A stretch of 8,269 nt of DNA from Bacteroidales bacterium (lineage in GTDB: Bacteria > Bacteroidota > Bacteroidia > Bacteroidales > F082). Location of the stretch: positions 1 through 8,269 of the forward strand of contig JALNZU010000062.1 in NCBI GenBank assembly GCA_023229245.1. Direction: 5' to 3'. The position numbers and the translations under genes were made by a program. This document shows, piece after piece, positions 1 through 6,742 of the stretch; position 1 is the stretch's first letter, and each line of letters begins with the position of its first letter. The notes below the pieces were generated by a model that was not told where the DNA came from, did no database searches, and saw only the letters and a program-made list of their open reading frames with translations.

Positions 1-281
1 AGGATGAAAACAACTTATACAAAGCTAAAGCTGTAAACTACTTTATTAACTCGGTGTTTGTGTTTGATGATAAAGCTGTAGTTTATCTAAATTTTGATGA
101 TGCAGAGCCTATAACTCACTTTGAAATGTTAGACGAACTGCAAGAAAATACAAAAAAAGAACCGAAACAAAGCGGTTCTAGTGGAAGCCATCTTGGTGGC
201 CCAAGACAGAACGCACTAGAACCAATCATGTGGATTAACGATAAAATGATGGTCGTTTTTGTTATTCAAATAGACCAATAA
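1..281 (+). CDS. Large serine recombinase (site-specific integrase), C-terminal end only
   Basis: The frame is open from the left edge (first full codon at 3) to TAA at 279-281, giving 92 visible residues; the GTG at 54 is internal, not a start. The segment containing FINSVFVFDDKAVVYLNFDD resembles the end of large serine recombinases of Bacillota phages and mobile elements, where a conserved F-x-N/D-x-I/V-x-V/Y-DDK strand pair closes the C-terminal DNA-binding part. Catalytic, zinc-ribbon and coiled-coil regions lie outside the window. Known family role: integration and excision of a circular element at short att sites. The last residues, after a Lys/Glu-rich linker, are a Ser/Gly-rich tail encoded by an imperfect palindrome (174-223) and look non-conserved. 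It converges on the phage operon, with only 7 bp between the stops and no obvious terminator. Assignment rests on a short C-terminal resemblance, so a smaller resolvase cannot be fully excluded. Confidence 0.72.
   Translation, partial: DENNLYKAKAVNYFINSVFVFDDKAVVYLNFDDAEPITHFEMLDELQENTKKEPKQSGSSGSHLGGPRQNALEPIMWINDKMMVVFVIQIDQ
174..223. other. attP-like 50-bp dyad in the 3' end of the recombinase gene
   Basis: Outer arms GGTTCTAGTG (174-183) and CACTAGAACC (214-223) are perfect inverted repeats of 10 bp. Inner arms TCTTGG (191-196) and CCAAGA (201-206) are perfect inverted repeats of 6 bp. Both pairs share the same axis, between 198 and 199, and 17 of the 25 symmetric positions pair. The central dinucleotide is GG, which is not self-complementary. 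Large serine integrases are known to use about 50-bp attP sites with outer zinc-ribbon and inner recombinase-domain half-sites flanking a non-palindromic dinucleotide; this dyad has that anatomy and sits at the recombinase gene. Function is inferred. A simple RNA hairpin is the alternative. Confidence 0.55.
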
Positions 282-288
282 AAGAGTA

Positions 289-2511
289 TTATTTAGTGTC
301 TTCTTCGTCTTCAATGACTGTTTTTGTCATGTTTTTAAGCTTATCAATCCAATAGGAATGTTGAGCATCTAGCTCTTGCACGCTTGCTCGATGTGTCTTA
401 TATTGTACTGCATCATAAAAGCCCTTAGTGGCCTTTAAACGTTCGCCTTTAAAGTACTCACTATATGCATCAGTAGCGTAGTTATTTGCACGAGTAATTT
501 GATTGATCATATAGAAATTCCTGTTGCTAGCCTCTCCTTGATAATCAGTAGTTACATTTCTTCTATAAGTGTATGAAAGAACACTATAACTATATAAATT
601 ATAAAGTTCTTGGAGGTAATTTCCTGCTTTGGCCGCAAGCTTGTTTAATAAGTAATTATAAAGCGTTGCATCATTACGTAATTTTCTAAATTCATAGATA
701 TATTTATCAAAAGTTTTAGTTATAAAGCCCAAGATTAAGTAATCTAGCTCGAACAACGGTAAAGTAACTTTAATATCGCTTCTTTTAAGGATTTCTAACC
801 GGCCCTCATTTGTTTCTCTTAAATCAGCATTAACAGAATATTGTCGTTGTGTATCTGAGTAATTGATAATAAACGCTGTGCCATCGATTGTGTATTGATG
901 CCGCATCGTCTTAATATAGTCATTAAAACCATCGTTTAATTGATTAGCTGTAATTTCTTCCTTACGTTGGCCGGCCTGTGAAATTTTATTGCCTCTTTCT
1001 TTATCAATTTCAGTGATTGCTTCGACATGGCCGTCCATTATATAGCTATCATCCTCATGATTTAAGATTAAATCACCCACTTTGTTATAAATACGATATG
1101 CGTCAAATGATGAAATATTAGTTGTTTTTCTCTTGTTTCTTTCTTTATCGGCCGAGATAGTATCAAAATCATAGATCGGAAAGTGTCCATCGACAATGTA
1201 GTCAAAACCGATCGAATAGTTAGCAAAAGAAAGTGGCTTTCTAGCGTCGTATAAAAAGAAAGCTTGAGCATAAATCGATAGTGCTTCATCTATTCTAAAA
1301 TACTTAATGCCATCAAAGTGCACGCTCTTTTTTATTTTAGGATTATAATCAAAAAGCCTTATAAACTCGTCCTGGTCGTCTTTATATAATTTATGGATGT
1401 TTTCACTTAATTGTGCTCGATTAACGAACAGGCGGCTTTTAATGCCGTCGCGAATGTAAGCCTCTAGTCTAGGAAACGGAAAATCCGGAAACATCTTAGC
1501 AAATTTCTTTACTTTTTCAAAAGCTCTTTCGATTAGTGACTCATTAGCTAAAAAGACAAGTGCGGTCATTAGTTCAGTCTTACCTGTGCCTGGTGGTCCA
1601 GAGATCATATTTGAAACACCATGAGATGCTTGTTCTTTTTTGTCGTACTCAAGCATCTTTTTAAGTTTTTCTCTAGCTGTCTTATGTCTTCTAATTAAAA
1701 TAAAGATAAAAATAGGTATCGCGATTGTTATTTTAGGATATTCCATAATTATGCTTATTAAATCAATTAAATACGAGCCTAATAAGGCCGGCAACTGACT
1801 TAAACTAAATGTTTTAGTAAAGACCAGGTAAAAACTTAAGAAATCGATGCCCATCGCAACGAAACGGTAGCTAAACAAAAAGACAAAGATGAAAAGATAG
1901 CCGTAAAGATCTGGTGCATCATATTTAAGGTATACTCTCCAAGACTCAAAGTAGTCAAAAATAGGTTGTAAATATTTATTTTCAAATTTTTTATACTTAG
2001 TCAGAGCTTTGCTTTCTCGATAAATTGGATCTTCTTCCTCTATTACGATGTTTTCTTTAATAAGAATCACGAAAATCAAGATGTAAGGTATAAAGACCAT
2101 AAATTTTAAGCTATTCATTATAAAAACAAGCATTTCAAATGATTTAAAAACAAAAAAATCACCATTAAATGAAATTACGGCCCAAGATTTAAAGTTATAA
2201 ACAAATTCTTTAACTGAAAGAGGTACAGTTATGTTACTTTGAAGAGGATCATTAGGTAATGGTGGTAAAGGTGCCTCATCTGGATTTTTAAATAGAAAAA
2301 GAAAGGCCTTAAAGAAGCTTTTAATTGACTCTAAGGTCCTAGGATAGCTAGATGTAAAGAAGATGATGCTAAGAGCTGTAGAAAGCAATAAAAGACCTAG
2401 TAAAATATAAGTTCTATGATTAACTTTTTTTAAATAAGGGATAATACTACTAAAGAACTTTTTTAAATGAGTAATAATATGATTAAAGCGTTGTTTTATT
2501 TTATTTTTCAT
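289..2511 (-). CDS. Zot/pI-like filamentous phage assembly ATPase with N-terminal membrane domain
   Basis: This 740-aa protein has four likely membrane segments (about residues 34-53, 128-152, 204-232 and 245-273) followed by a cytoplasmic P-loop ATPase domain. The Walker A motif is GPPGTGKT at 305-312. A plausible Walker B strand is SYIMDGH at 489-495. A later strand, TAFIINYSDTQRQ (545-557) followed by NADLR, matches the sensor/arginine region of pI, Zot and FtsK/HerA-type ATPases. In filamentous phages this protein powers assembly and extrusion at the inner membrane, and being last in the structural operon fits that. It is unusual in that the spans precede the ATPase, whereas classical pI and Zot have one span after it, and in that the residue after the Walker B Asp is Gly, not Glu. 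The ATG has AAGGAGG 7 nt upstream (2519-2525), overlapping the stop of the preceding gene. A conjugation-type ATPase is the alternative. Confidence 0.72.
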   Translation of the reverse strand: MKNKIKQRFNHIITHLKKFFSSIIPYLKKVNHRTYILLGLLLLSTALSIIFFTSSYPRTLESIKSFFKAFLFLFKNPDEAPLPPLPNDPLQSNITVPLSVKEFVYNFKSWAVISFNGDFFVFKSFEMLVFIMNSLKFMVFIPYILIFVILIKENIVIEEEDPIYRESKALTKYKKFENKYLQPIFDYFESWRVYLKYDAPDLYGYLFIFVFLFSYRFVAMGIDFLSFYLVFTKTFSLSQLPALLGSYLIDLISIIMEYPKITIAIPIFIFILIRRHKTAREKLKKMLEYDKKEQASHGVSNMISGPPGTGKTELMTALVFLANESLIERAFEKVKKFAKMFPDFPFPRLEAYIRDGIKSRLFVNRAQLSENIHKLYKDDQDEFIRLFDYNPKIKKSVHFDGIKYFRIDEALSIYAQAFFLYDARKPLSFANYSIGFDYIVDGHFPIYDFDTISADKERNKRKTTNISSFDAYRIYNKVGDLILNHEDDSYIMDGHVEAITEIDKERGNKISQAGQRKEEITANQLNDGFNDYIKTMRHQYTIDGTAFIINYSDTQRQYSVNADLRETNEGRLEILKRSDIKVTLPLFELDYLILGFITKTFDKYIYEFRKLRNDATLYNYLLNKLAAKAGNYLQELYNLYSYSVLSYTYRRNVTTDYQGEASNRNFYMINQITRANNYATDAYSEYFKGERLKATKGFYDAVQYKTHRASVQELDAQHSYWIDKLKNMTKTVIEDEEDTK

Positions 2512-2523
2512 ATCATTTCCTCC

Positions 2524-2886
2524 TTATTTTAAAGTTGCTAAATCGTAAAACATGATGTTCATATTAACAGCGTATAAACGTTCCTCTGGTAGTCCGATAA
2601 GTTCAAATAATCGACCATCTTCTTGATCACAAATGATGTAACCTCGACTTTGTTCGTAAGTAAATTCAAATAAGTCGAACTCAGCGTCAAGATATTCGCC
2701 GTATGTGTCGCTGATGAAGCTTATTGCTCCACCGCCACGACTCACCCAGGTAGTATTTACTAGCTCGTAATTAACACGGTTGCTAACAAGAAATAAGGCC
2801 GACAATAAATAGACGCCTACGAGTGTGATTAAAGTAGCAAGTGCTAGCTTAAGAAACACTTGCTTTTTAGGTATTTTAAACTCCAC
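2524..2886 (-). CDS. Single-span membrane protein, 120 aa, unknown function
   Basis: I do not recognise this protein. It has a basic N-terminus (MEFKIPKKQ), one membrane segment at about residues 10-33, and an 85-residue soluble domain rich in Tyr, Phe and acidic residues with one Cys (residue 86). With Lys inside, the soluble domain would face outward. The start is GTG (2884-2886), supported by GGAG 8 nt upstream; it lies 4 nt after the stop of the 482-aa gene. Its stop overlaps the ribosome site of the ATPase gene, so the three are tightly linked. Its place between the pIII-like and pI-like genes is where classical filamentous phages encode pVI, a minor coat protein that joins the tip to the shaft, but pVI is more hydrophobic, so this is position-based inference only. 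Confidence 0.7.
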   Translation of the reverse strand: MEFKIPKKQVFLKLALATLITLVGVYLLSALFLVSNRVNYELVNTTWVSRGGGAISFISDTYGEYLDAEFDLFEFTYEQSRGYIICDQEDGRLFELIGLPEERLYAVNMNIMFYDLATLK

Positions 2887-2890
2887 GATA

Positions 2891-4339
2891 CTATCTCCGT
2901 GGTCTGTATCTAATTAGACGAACAACAAGGACAAAAACCGCTAAAACGATAAGAGAAATTAGCAATGTTCCTAAGATGTTTTTAAGTGATCCAAAAATAC
3001 CGACATCTTTATCAAATGAAAACAAATCTTTAAACCATTCCCAAAAGCTTTTTCTCTTATTTGGATCATCATCTAAAGGAGTTTCACCTCTTACACCAAA
3101 GTTGCCCTCATTATCAGTAAGATTGAAGGCAAAAGGTGTTAAGTTTTCACCCTCAACAATATTTATCTTTTGATAGTAAATAATATATGTAATGTCGGTT
3201 ACTTCTATAGGTATGTCAATTAGTAAAGAATTATTAGTACCTTGAAACTCATAAGTTGTATAACGTTTTTCTAGACCAACAAACTTCCATTCTTTACTAA
3301 CACCGTCTTTTAAATCCATTGTCTTTTTTCCAACTAGATCTCCGGCAAATAAATAAACAGGATAATTTTTATCATCCTTTTTTTGATAAACACTAATTTC
3401 TATACCTACTAATTTAAACTTATTAGAACCAGGAAAATACACAGCTGGTGATGTTTTAAGTTTGCCCTCTTCTTTAATAAATAAAAATTTATAAACGTCT
3501 TGAAGCGGTGTTGAATTTGGATCATTAGGATTAGGATCGAAATTATCATCTTGTTCAATGTCAATTACATCAGTAATAAGATTGCCGTTAACGTCATAAG
3601 CTTCTAATGATAAATAATCCACCACAACACCATTTGTTGACTCTAAAGGTAAAATTAGATAATACTTAAAATTTGGCGATCCTTTATCAACATTAAAAGC
3701 ATTGTAATTCTTATATCCCTCTTTAGATGTTTTGTGTTCCCAAAGAACCCTCTTAGGTATGTTTTCATCGATTTGTCCTAATAAAGAAAATAAAGCTTTA
3801 ATTTCAACGCTTGTTTTGCCCATTTCAGGATATGAAACATGAATGTTTTTTGTATATGCGGCATAAGCTGCATCGCTAATGCTATCCACTTCAGATGTTT
3901 TTACAAAAGAATTATCATGATATTCATACTTTATTGTTGTTATTGGCCAACGACTAGGAAGAGGCGATGGCAACCATCTACGTTCCGTATAAAATATGCT
4001 TGTAAAAGTTTCATCATAGCTAACCGTTCCATGATAAGCTTTATTTTTTTCAACATCTTTAACTCGATAATTAATATGCTTAATATGGTCAATTTGATAC
4101 TTAGGATTAGCATTAAAAAATATAATTGGATTTCTTACTTGTGGACTGTCTTTTGGTCGTTCAGGATTTTGTTTTGTAATCCATGCTGCATCTGTATCTG
4201 CTGCACCTAAGTTTAAGTAGTTACTAGGTTCAACAATAGGATCGTCATTTGCTTGTAAAGGTGTTTGTGCCGGTCCTTTATTTAAGTTGCTTGAAAACAA
4301 GCTACCAAAGACCATAAATGCAATTAGTAATTTGTTCAT
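2891..4339 (-). CDS. Candidate pIII-like minor coat/adsorption protein (signal peptide, C-terminal anchor)
   Basis: The 482-aa protein starts with a signal peptide (MNKLLIAFMVFGSLFSS; cleavage perhaps near residues 17-30), continues as a long, mostly beta-type extracellular region, and ends in an aromatic amphipathic stretch (about 432-446), a membrane segment (about 454-474) and a basic tail (RLIRYRPRR). A secreted body with a C-terminal anchor is the topology of filamentous phage pIII, which binds the host receptor and releases the virion. An Asp/Asn/Pro-rich linker (about 264-279) separates two parts of the ectodomain. There is no LPXTG motif, so cell-wall sorting is unlikely. The ATG has AGGAGG 7 nt upstream (4347-4352) overlapping the previous stop. 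No family was recognised by sequence; the role comes from topology and position. Confidence 0.6.
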   Translation of the reverse strand: MNKLLIAFMVFGSLFSSNLNKGPAQTPLQANDDPIVEPSNYLNLGAADTDAAWITKQNPERPKDSPQVRNPIIFFNANPKYQIDHIKHINYRVKDVEKNKAYHGTVSYDETFTSIFYTERRWLPSPLPSRWPITTIKYEYHDNSFVKTSEVDSISDAAYAAYTKNIHVSYPEMGKTSVEIKALFSLLGQIDENIPKRVLWEHKTSKEGYKNYNAFNVDKGSPNFKYYLILPLESTNGVVVDYLSLEAYDVNGNLITDVIDIEQDDNFDPNPNDPNSTPLQDVYKFLFIKEEGKLKTSPAVYFPGSNKFKLVGIEISVYQKKDDKNYPVYLFAGDLVGKKTMDLKDGVSKEWKFVGLEKRYTTYEFQGTNNSLLIDIPIEVTDITYIIYYQKINIVEGENLTPFAFNLTDNEGNFGVRGETPLDDDPNKRKSFWEWFKDLFSFDKDVGIFGSLKNILGTLLISLIVLAVFVLVVRLIRYRPRR

Positions 4340-4350
4340 AATATGTCCTC

Positions 4351-4829
4351 CTAAGATAAAAAGACAAGATCAGGTATTACTAAATTTGTAACTTCTACCA
4401 CGCTTGTCTTTATTTTTAAAGTAATAGAATAATTTTCTGTAGGCTCAATAAATTTAATATATAAGTCCTCTGTGGCCTTATTAAGTAACTCTAGTTCTAG
4501 TAAGGTGTTAAGTTGTTCTTCTGATTTGTCGGTGATTTTTATATAACTATCGATATTTGTATCTAATTCAACTCTTGCTCCATAATAATATGTGGCTCCG
4601 TAACTTAATAATTTGATTGTTTTAATATCACCTATTTCAGTCAAAAACACAACATCCCCATCGTTTTGAATCTTATCGTCAATATAAACTTGAAACGGAG
4701 TTACTTCAGGTGGACTTGGTTTTTGAAACTCAACAACATTCAGGCCAATAAATACGCTTGTAATTAAAAGTAGTAATCCAATAAGGATTCCATTAGTTAC
4801 TTTTAAGTTTTTTTTTTCGATTTACTCAT
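4351..4829 (-). CDS. Frameshift-dependent N-anchored virion surface protein, about 159 aa
   Basis: ATG at 4829-4827 opens MSKSKKKT and stops at TAA just after a run of ten A (4808-4817). A -1 shift on that run gives a continuous 159-aa product: Lys-rich start, membrane segment at about residues 14-33 (GILIGLLLLITSVFIGLNVV), a Pro-rich linker (37-44), then a beta-rich domain to the TAG at 4351. The downstream frame is open from 4821 but has no ATG or TTG, and its only GTG (4650-4648) would remove the anchor. Basic N-terminus plus span is the plan of the neighbouring 79- and 458-aa proteins. Its last 13 residues, VTNLVIPDLVFLS, closely match the end of the 458-aa protein, so the domain is real coding sequence. 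The ATG lies 12 nt after the 458-aa stop with a weak AAGG site, suggesting coupling. Alternatives: a homopolymer sequencing error or a phase-off allele. Confidence 0.65.
4808..4817 (-). promoter_or_regulatory. A10 slippery run, candidate -1 frameshift or transcript-slippage site
   Basis: Read on the minus strand, the zero frame is TCG AAA AAA AAA ACT TAA. A -1 slip keeps full Lys-tRNA pairing and continues as AAC TTA AAA GTA into the open membrane-protein frame. A-AAA-AAA-C is a known type of slippery site in bacteria and insertion sequences, and runs of nine or more A also allow RNA polymerase slippage. The zero-frame stop comes one codon after the run. Confidence 0.5.
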
Positions 4830-4841
4830 TGTTTGAATGCC

Positions 4842-6218
4842 TTAACTTATAAATGTTAGGTCCGGTACAGACATATTAGAAACTTCTTGTGCATATACCA
4901 ATGTTAAAGCTGCTAAAACACTACCTCCGGTTTCTCCACCGATAATTAAAATATCATTGTATCCCTCAACTAACTCAACTTCGATAATAGTTTGTGCTAC
5001 ACCAGGAGCTTTTGCTACGTCGTTTGACTTAGAATAAATTGCATTATTATCAGAGGTGTTTTTAATTTTTGGAGCAAAACTTCCATTATAAGCAACATGA
5101 AAATATACCGTATCAATAAGGTGAATCCAATCTCCCGAATAGAAATAATCATCTGTGTCGTGTACTAATGGAAGAAATTCACCGGTAGAATTATAATAAC
5201 TTAACCCATAATCAACCGTTCCTGCTGCAACGACGTTGTGTGGTCCTCCGGATTCTCTTGGATCACTACTATTAGAAACGATAAAACCTCCATGATACCC
5301 TTGAACTAAATCCCAAGATGAAACTAAGATAGTTTTACCGTAAGAATAAACTTTACCTGTTCCGGTTTTTCCACTAATAGAATCAGTGACTGTTATAGTC
5401 GCATAACCTGCAAAATAATTAGTAACATACACATCCGCGGATTTATACCCTGTTTTTTTAACGATAACTTCTGTTTTATCAACACTAAAAGATAAATTAA
5501 CATCAGCATTAGCTGGTGTTAAAACAACATTAAGTTCTTGTCTTCCATCAATACCGAACGCCATTTGAACGCCAATATGTCGAGCTTGTGGTGCTGGTTC
5601 TTCTGGTGTTTCAAAATCACTTGCTTTAAAAGGTCGGTGACTTATTAGTTTGAATTCTGGAACATAATAATCTTCACATAAACCCAAAGCTAAAACATTA
5701 ACTCCATAGTCTAACGATATGTCAAAATCTACATCTAACTCATCGTTATAAACAAAAGCATAGAACACAAGTTTGTCATAGGAACTGTCCTGAATTAAAT
5801 ACACTGGCAATGTGAATCGAGAAACGATTGAAAGTCTTGCTGTGGAACTGTCATGATAATAATCAGATTTTATTATATCAATTATTTTAATATCCTCTTG
5901 ATCACCATCAATAATCTCATAATATTCTGCTTCTAAATCATTGATTGTTAAATTGACATTAGCGGTCCAAACAATTCTGTAAATTTCAGGTTGCGGATCT
6001 AAAGGTTGTTCTTCTTCATCTGGATCAGTAGTGTCGTCTGGATCCGTTGTGGTGTCATCATCATCATCATCATCAGGTTCAGGTATTACAGGTTTAAAAC
6101 GATTGGCCCATTCAGTTGGATCAAAACTAGTAAAACCTGCAGTTAAAAAACCTAGGCCTCCAATCAAAAGACCGCCAATGAGTAATCCTAAAAGGAGTCT
6201 TCCGCTTCTTCTAGCCAT
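4842..6218 (-). CDS. Large virion surface/adhesin candidate with N-terminal anchor and Big_2-like domain
   Basis: The 458-aa protein has a basic start (MARRSGR), a Gly/Leu-rich membrane segment (about 8-29), a juxtamembrane motif GFTSFDPTEWANRF (28-41), and an Asp/Thr/Pro linker with seven consecutive Asp (49-55). A beta-rich region (about 78-205) follows, then about 228-295 resembles a bacterial Ig-like group 2 domain (VVLTPANADV, then GYATITVTD and a closing strand). A C-terminal beta domain (about 297-458) ends in VSNMSVPDLTFIS. N-terminus in and body out would make it a spike carried on the virion; Big_2 domains are common in phage and bacterial adhesins, so receptor or surface-glycan binding is likely but inferred. 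ATG has GGGAGGT 5 nt upstream (6224-6230), overlapping the stop of the 79-aa gene. Its N-terminal module is shared with that 79-aa protein, its C-terminal motif with the 159-aa protein. Confidence 0.65.
   Translation of the reverse strand: MARRSGRLLLGLLIGGLLIGGLGFLTAGFTSFDPTEWANRFKPVIPEPDDDDDDDTTTDPDDTTDPDEEEQPLDPQPEIYRIVWTANVNLTINDLEAEYYEIIDGDQEDIKIIDIIKSDYYHDSSTARLSIVSRFTLPVYLIQDSSYDKLVFYAFVYNDELDVDFDISLDYGVNVLALGLCEDYYVPEFKLISHRPFKASDFETPEEPAPQARHIGVQMAFGIDGRQELNVVLTPANADVNLSFSVDKTEVIVKKTGYKSADVYVTNYFAGYATITVTDSISGKTGTGKVYSYGKTILVSSWDLVQGYHGGFIVSNSSDPRESGGPHNVVAAGTVDYGLSYYNSTGEFLPLVHDTDDYFYSGDWIHLIDTVYFHVAYNGSFAPKIKNTSDNNAIYSKSNDVAKAPGVAQTIIEVELVEGYNDILIIGGETGGSVLAALTLVYAQEVSNMSVPDLTFIS
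6055..6075. repeat. (TCA)7 trinucleotide repeat coding poly-Asp
   Basis: Seven perfect TCA units (GAT codons on the minus strand) encode most of the Asp run in the linker of the 458-aa protein. Changes of one unit would keep the frame and only alter linker length. Confidence 0.85.
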
Positions 6219-6229
6219 AAACTACCTCC

Positions 6230-6469
6230 CTATTCTGACTCTGATCCGGATGGTTCAGGAGTCGTGTCAGTTGTGCTAGCTGTGTCATCAGCTTCATCAT
6301 CATCTTCTTCTTCAACTTGTGAAATGACAAAGCGTTCTTTCCAGGACTCTTTATCCCACTTGCTAAAGCCACTAGAGCCATAGCCGATTAAAGCTGTTAA
6401 GCCGATGCCAAGTAAAAAGAGTAAAGAAACAAGTAATACTCTTTTTTGTTTTTTCTTCAATTTTCTCAT
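6230..6469 (-). CDS. Candidate coat protein, 79 aa, basic-TM-acidic
   Basis: The protein has a strongly basic start (MRKLKKKQKR, seven Lys/Arg in ten), one membrane segment (about 11-31), a juxtamembrane motif GFSKWDKESWKERF (34-47), and an acidic Glu/Asp/Ser/Thr/Pro tail to residue 79. The filamentous major coat protein is small, with one span, a basic end contacting DNA and an acidic end on the virion surface. This protein has those parts in mirror order and no obvious signal-peptidase site, so it may insert N-in directly. The ATG has a GAGGAG site 9 nt upstream, and it is the first gene after a non-coding gap, as expected for a separately boosted coat gene. The same N-terminal plan recurs in the 458-aa product. 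The 47-aa protein upstream is the competing major-coat candidate. Confidence 0.62.
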   Translation of the reverse strand: MRKLKKKQKRVLLVSLLFLLGIGLTALIGYGSSGFSKWDKESWKERFVISQVEEEDDDEADDTASTTDTTPEPSGSESE

Positions 6470-6513
6470 AATTTTATTCTCCTCTTGAAAAATGTGCTGC
6501 TCGATCTAAACTT

Positions 6514-6548
6514 TGCACTTAAGGAAAGGAGTTAAGACTTAAGGTGCA
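6514..6548. repeat. Hairpin-forming inverted repeat in the gap before the 79-aa gene
   Basis: TGCACTTAAG (6514-6523) pairs with CTTAAGGTGCA (6538-6548) with one bulged base and a 14-nt loop. It lies in the 118-bp gap (6470-6587), in the leader of the 79-aa gene. There is no T-run on the minus-strand side, so a leader or RNA-processing structure is more likely than an intrinsic terminator. I see no convincing promoter in the gap. Confidence 0.45.
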
Positions 6549-6587
6549 TAGAAACTCACAAGCAGGTTAAGTTTTTAAAGATACCAA

Positions 6588-6731
6588 TTAGAAAGGTAAT
6601 ATTTCAAACCAACCAAAGGCGATGTTTAACCAGGTGAAGACAATCCATACAGCTAGAAGAATTGCTATTCCTATACCGATATAGGTCCATTTGCCGCTGA
6701 GCCGTAGTTTTCTCGCTTTCTCGTCTTTCAT
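6588..6731 (-). CDS. Small single-span membrane protein, 47 aa, candidate coat protein
   Basis: The start ATG (6731-6729) lies 11 nt after the stop of the 133-aa gene and the frame ends at TAA (6588-6590). It encodes a charged, mainly basic start (MKDEKARKLRLSGK), one membrane segment (about residues 16-35), and a short aromatic end (GWFEILPF). This is the size and shape of minor or major coat proteins of filamentous phages, and the position between ssDNA-type genes and tip genes agrees. The ribosome site is weak (no AGGAGG), so translation may be coupled to the upstream gene, which argues against it being the most abundant virion protein. A longer overlapping frame (6604-6804, same strand) has no family-like features and overlaps two better genes. 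Confidence 0.62.
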   Translation of the reverse strand: MKDEKARKLRLSGKWTYIGIGIAILLAVWIVFTWLNIAFGWFEILPF

Positions 6732-6742
6732 AATCAACCAGG

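Noticed and set aside
441..520. Idea that the two DGH...DKER stretches (residues 441-459 and 493-507 of the 740-aa ATPase, lying near 970-1190) are a domain repeat
   Set aside because: Only short matches at unequal spacing (52 and 48 residues); not enough for a repeat. The start and end given here are residue numbers of that protein.
2976..4210. Plus-strand frames of 65 and 123 aa
   Set aside because: Both are antisense to the 482-aa gene, without ribosome sites or recognisable content.
6031..6279. 82-aa plus-strand frame with poly-Ser
   Set aside because: It is the antisense of the Asp repeat and Gly-rich span of the 458-aa gene.
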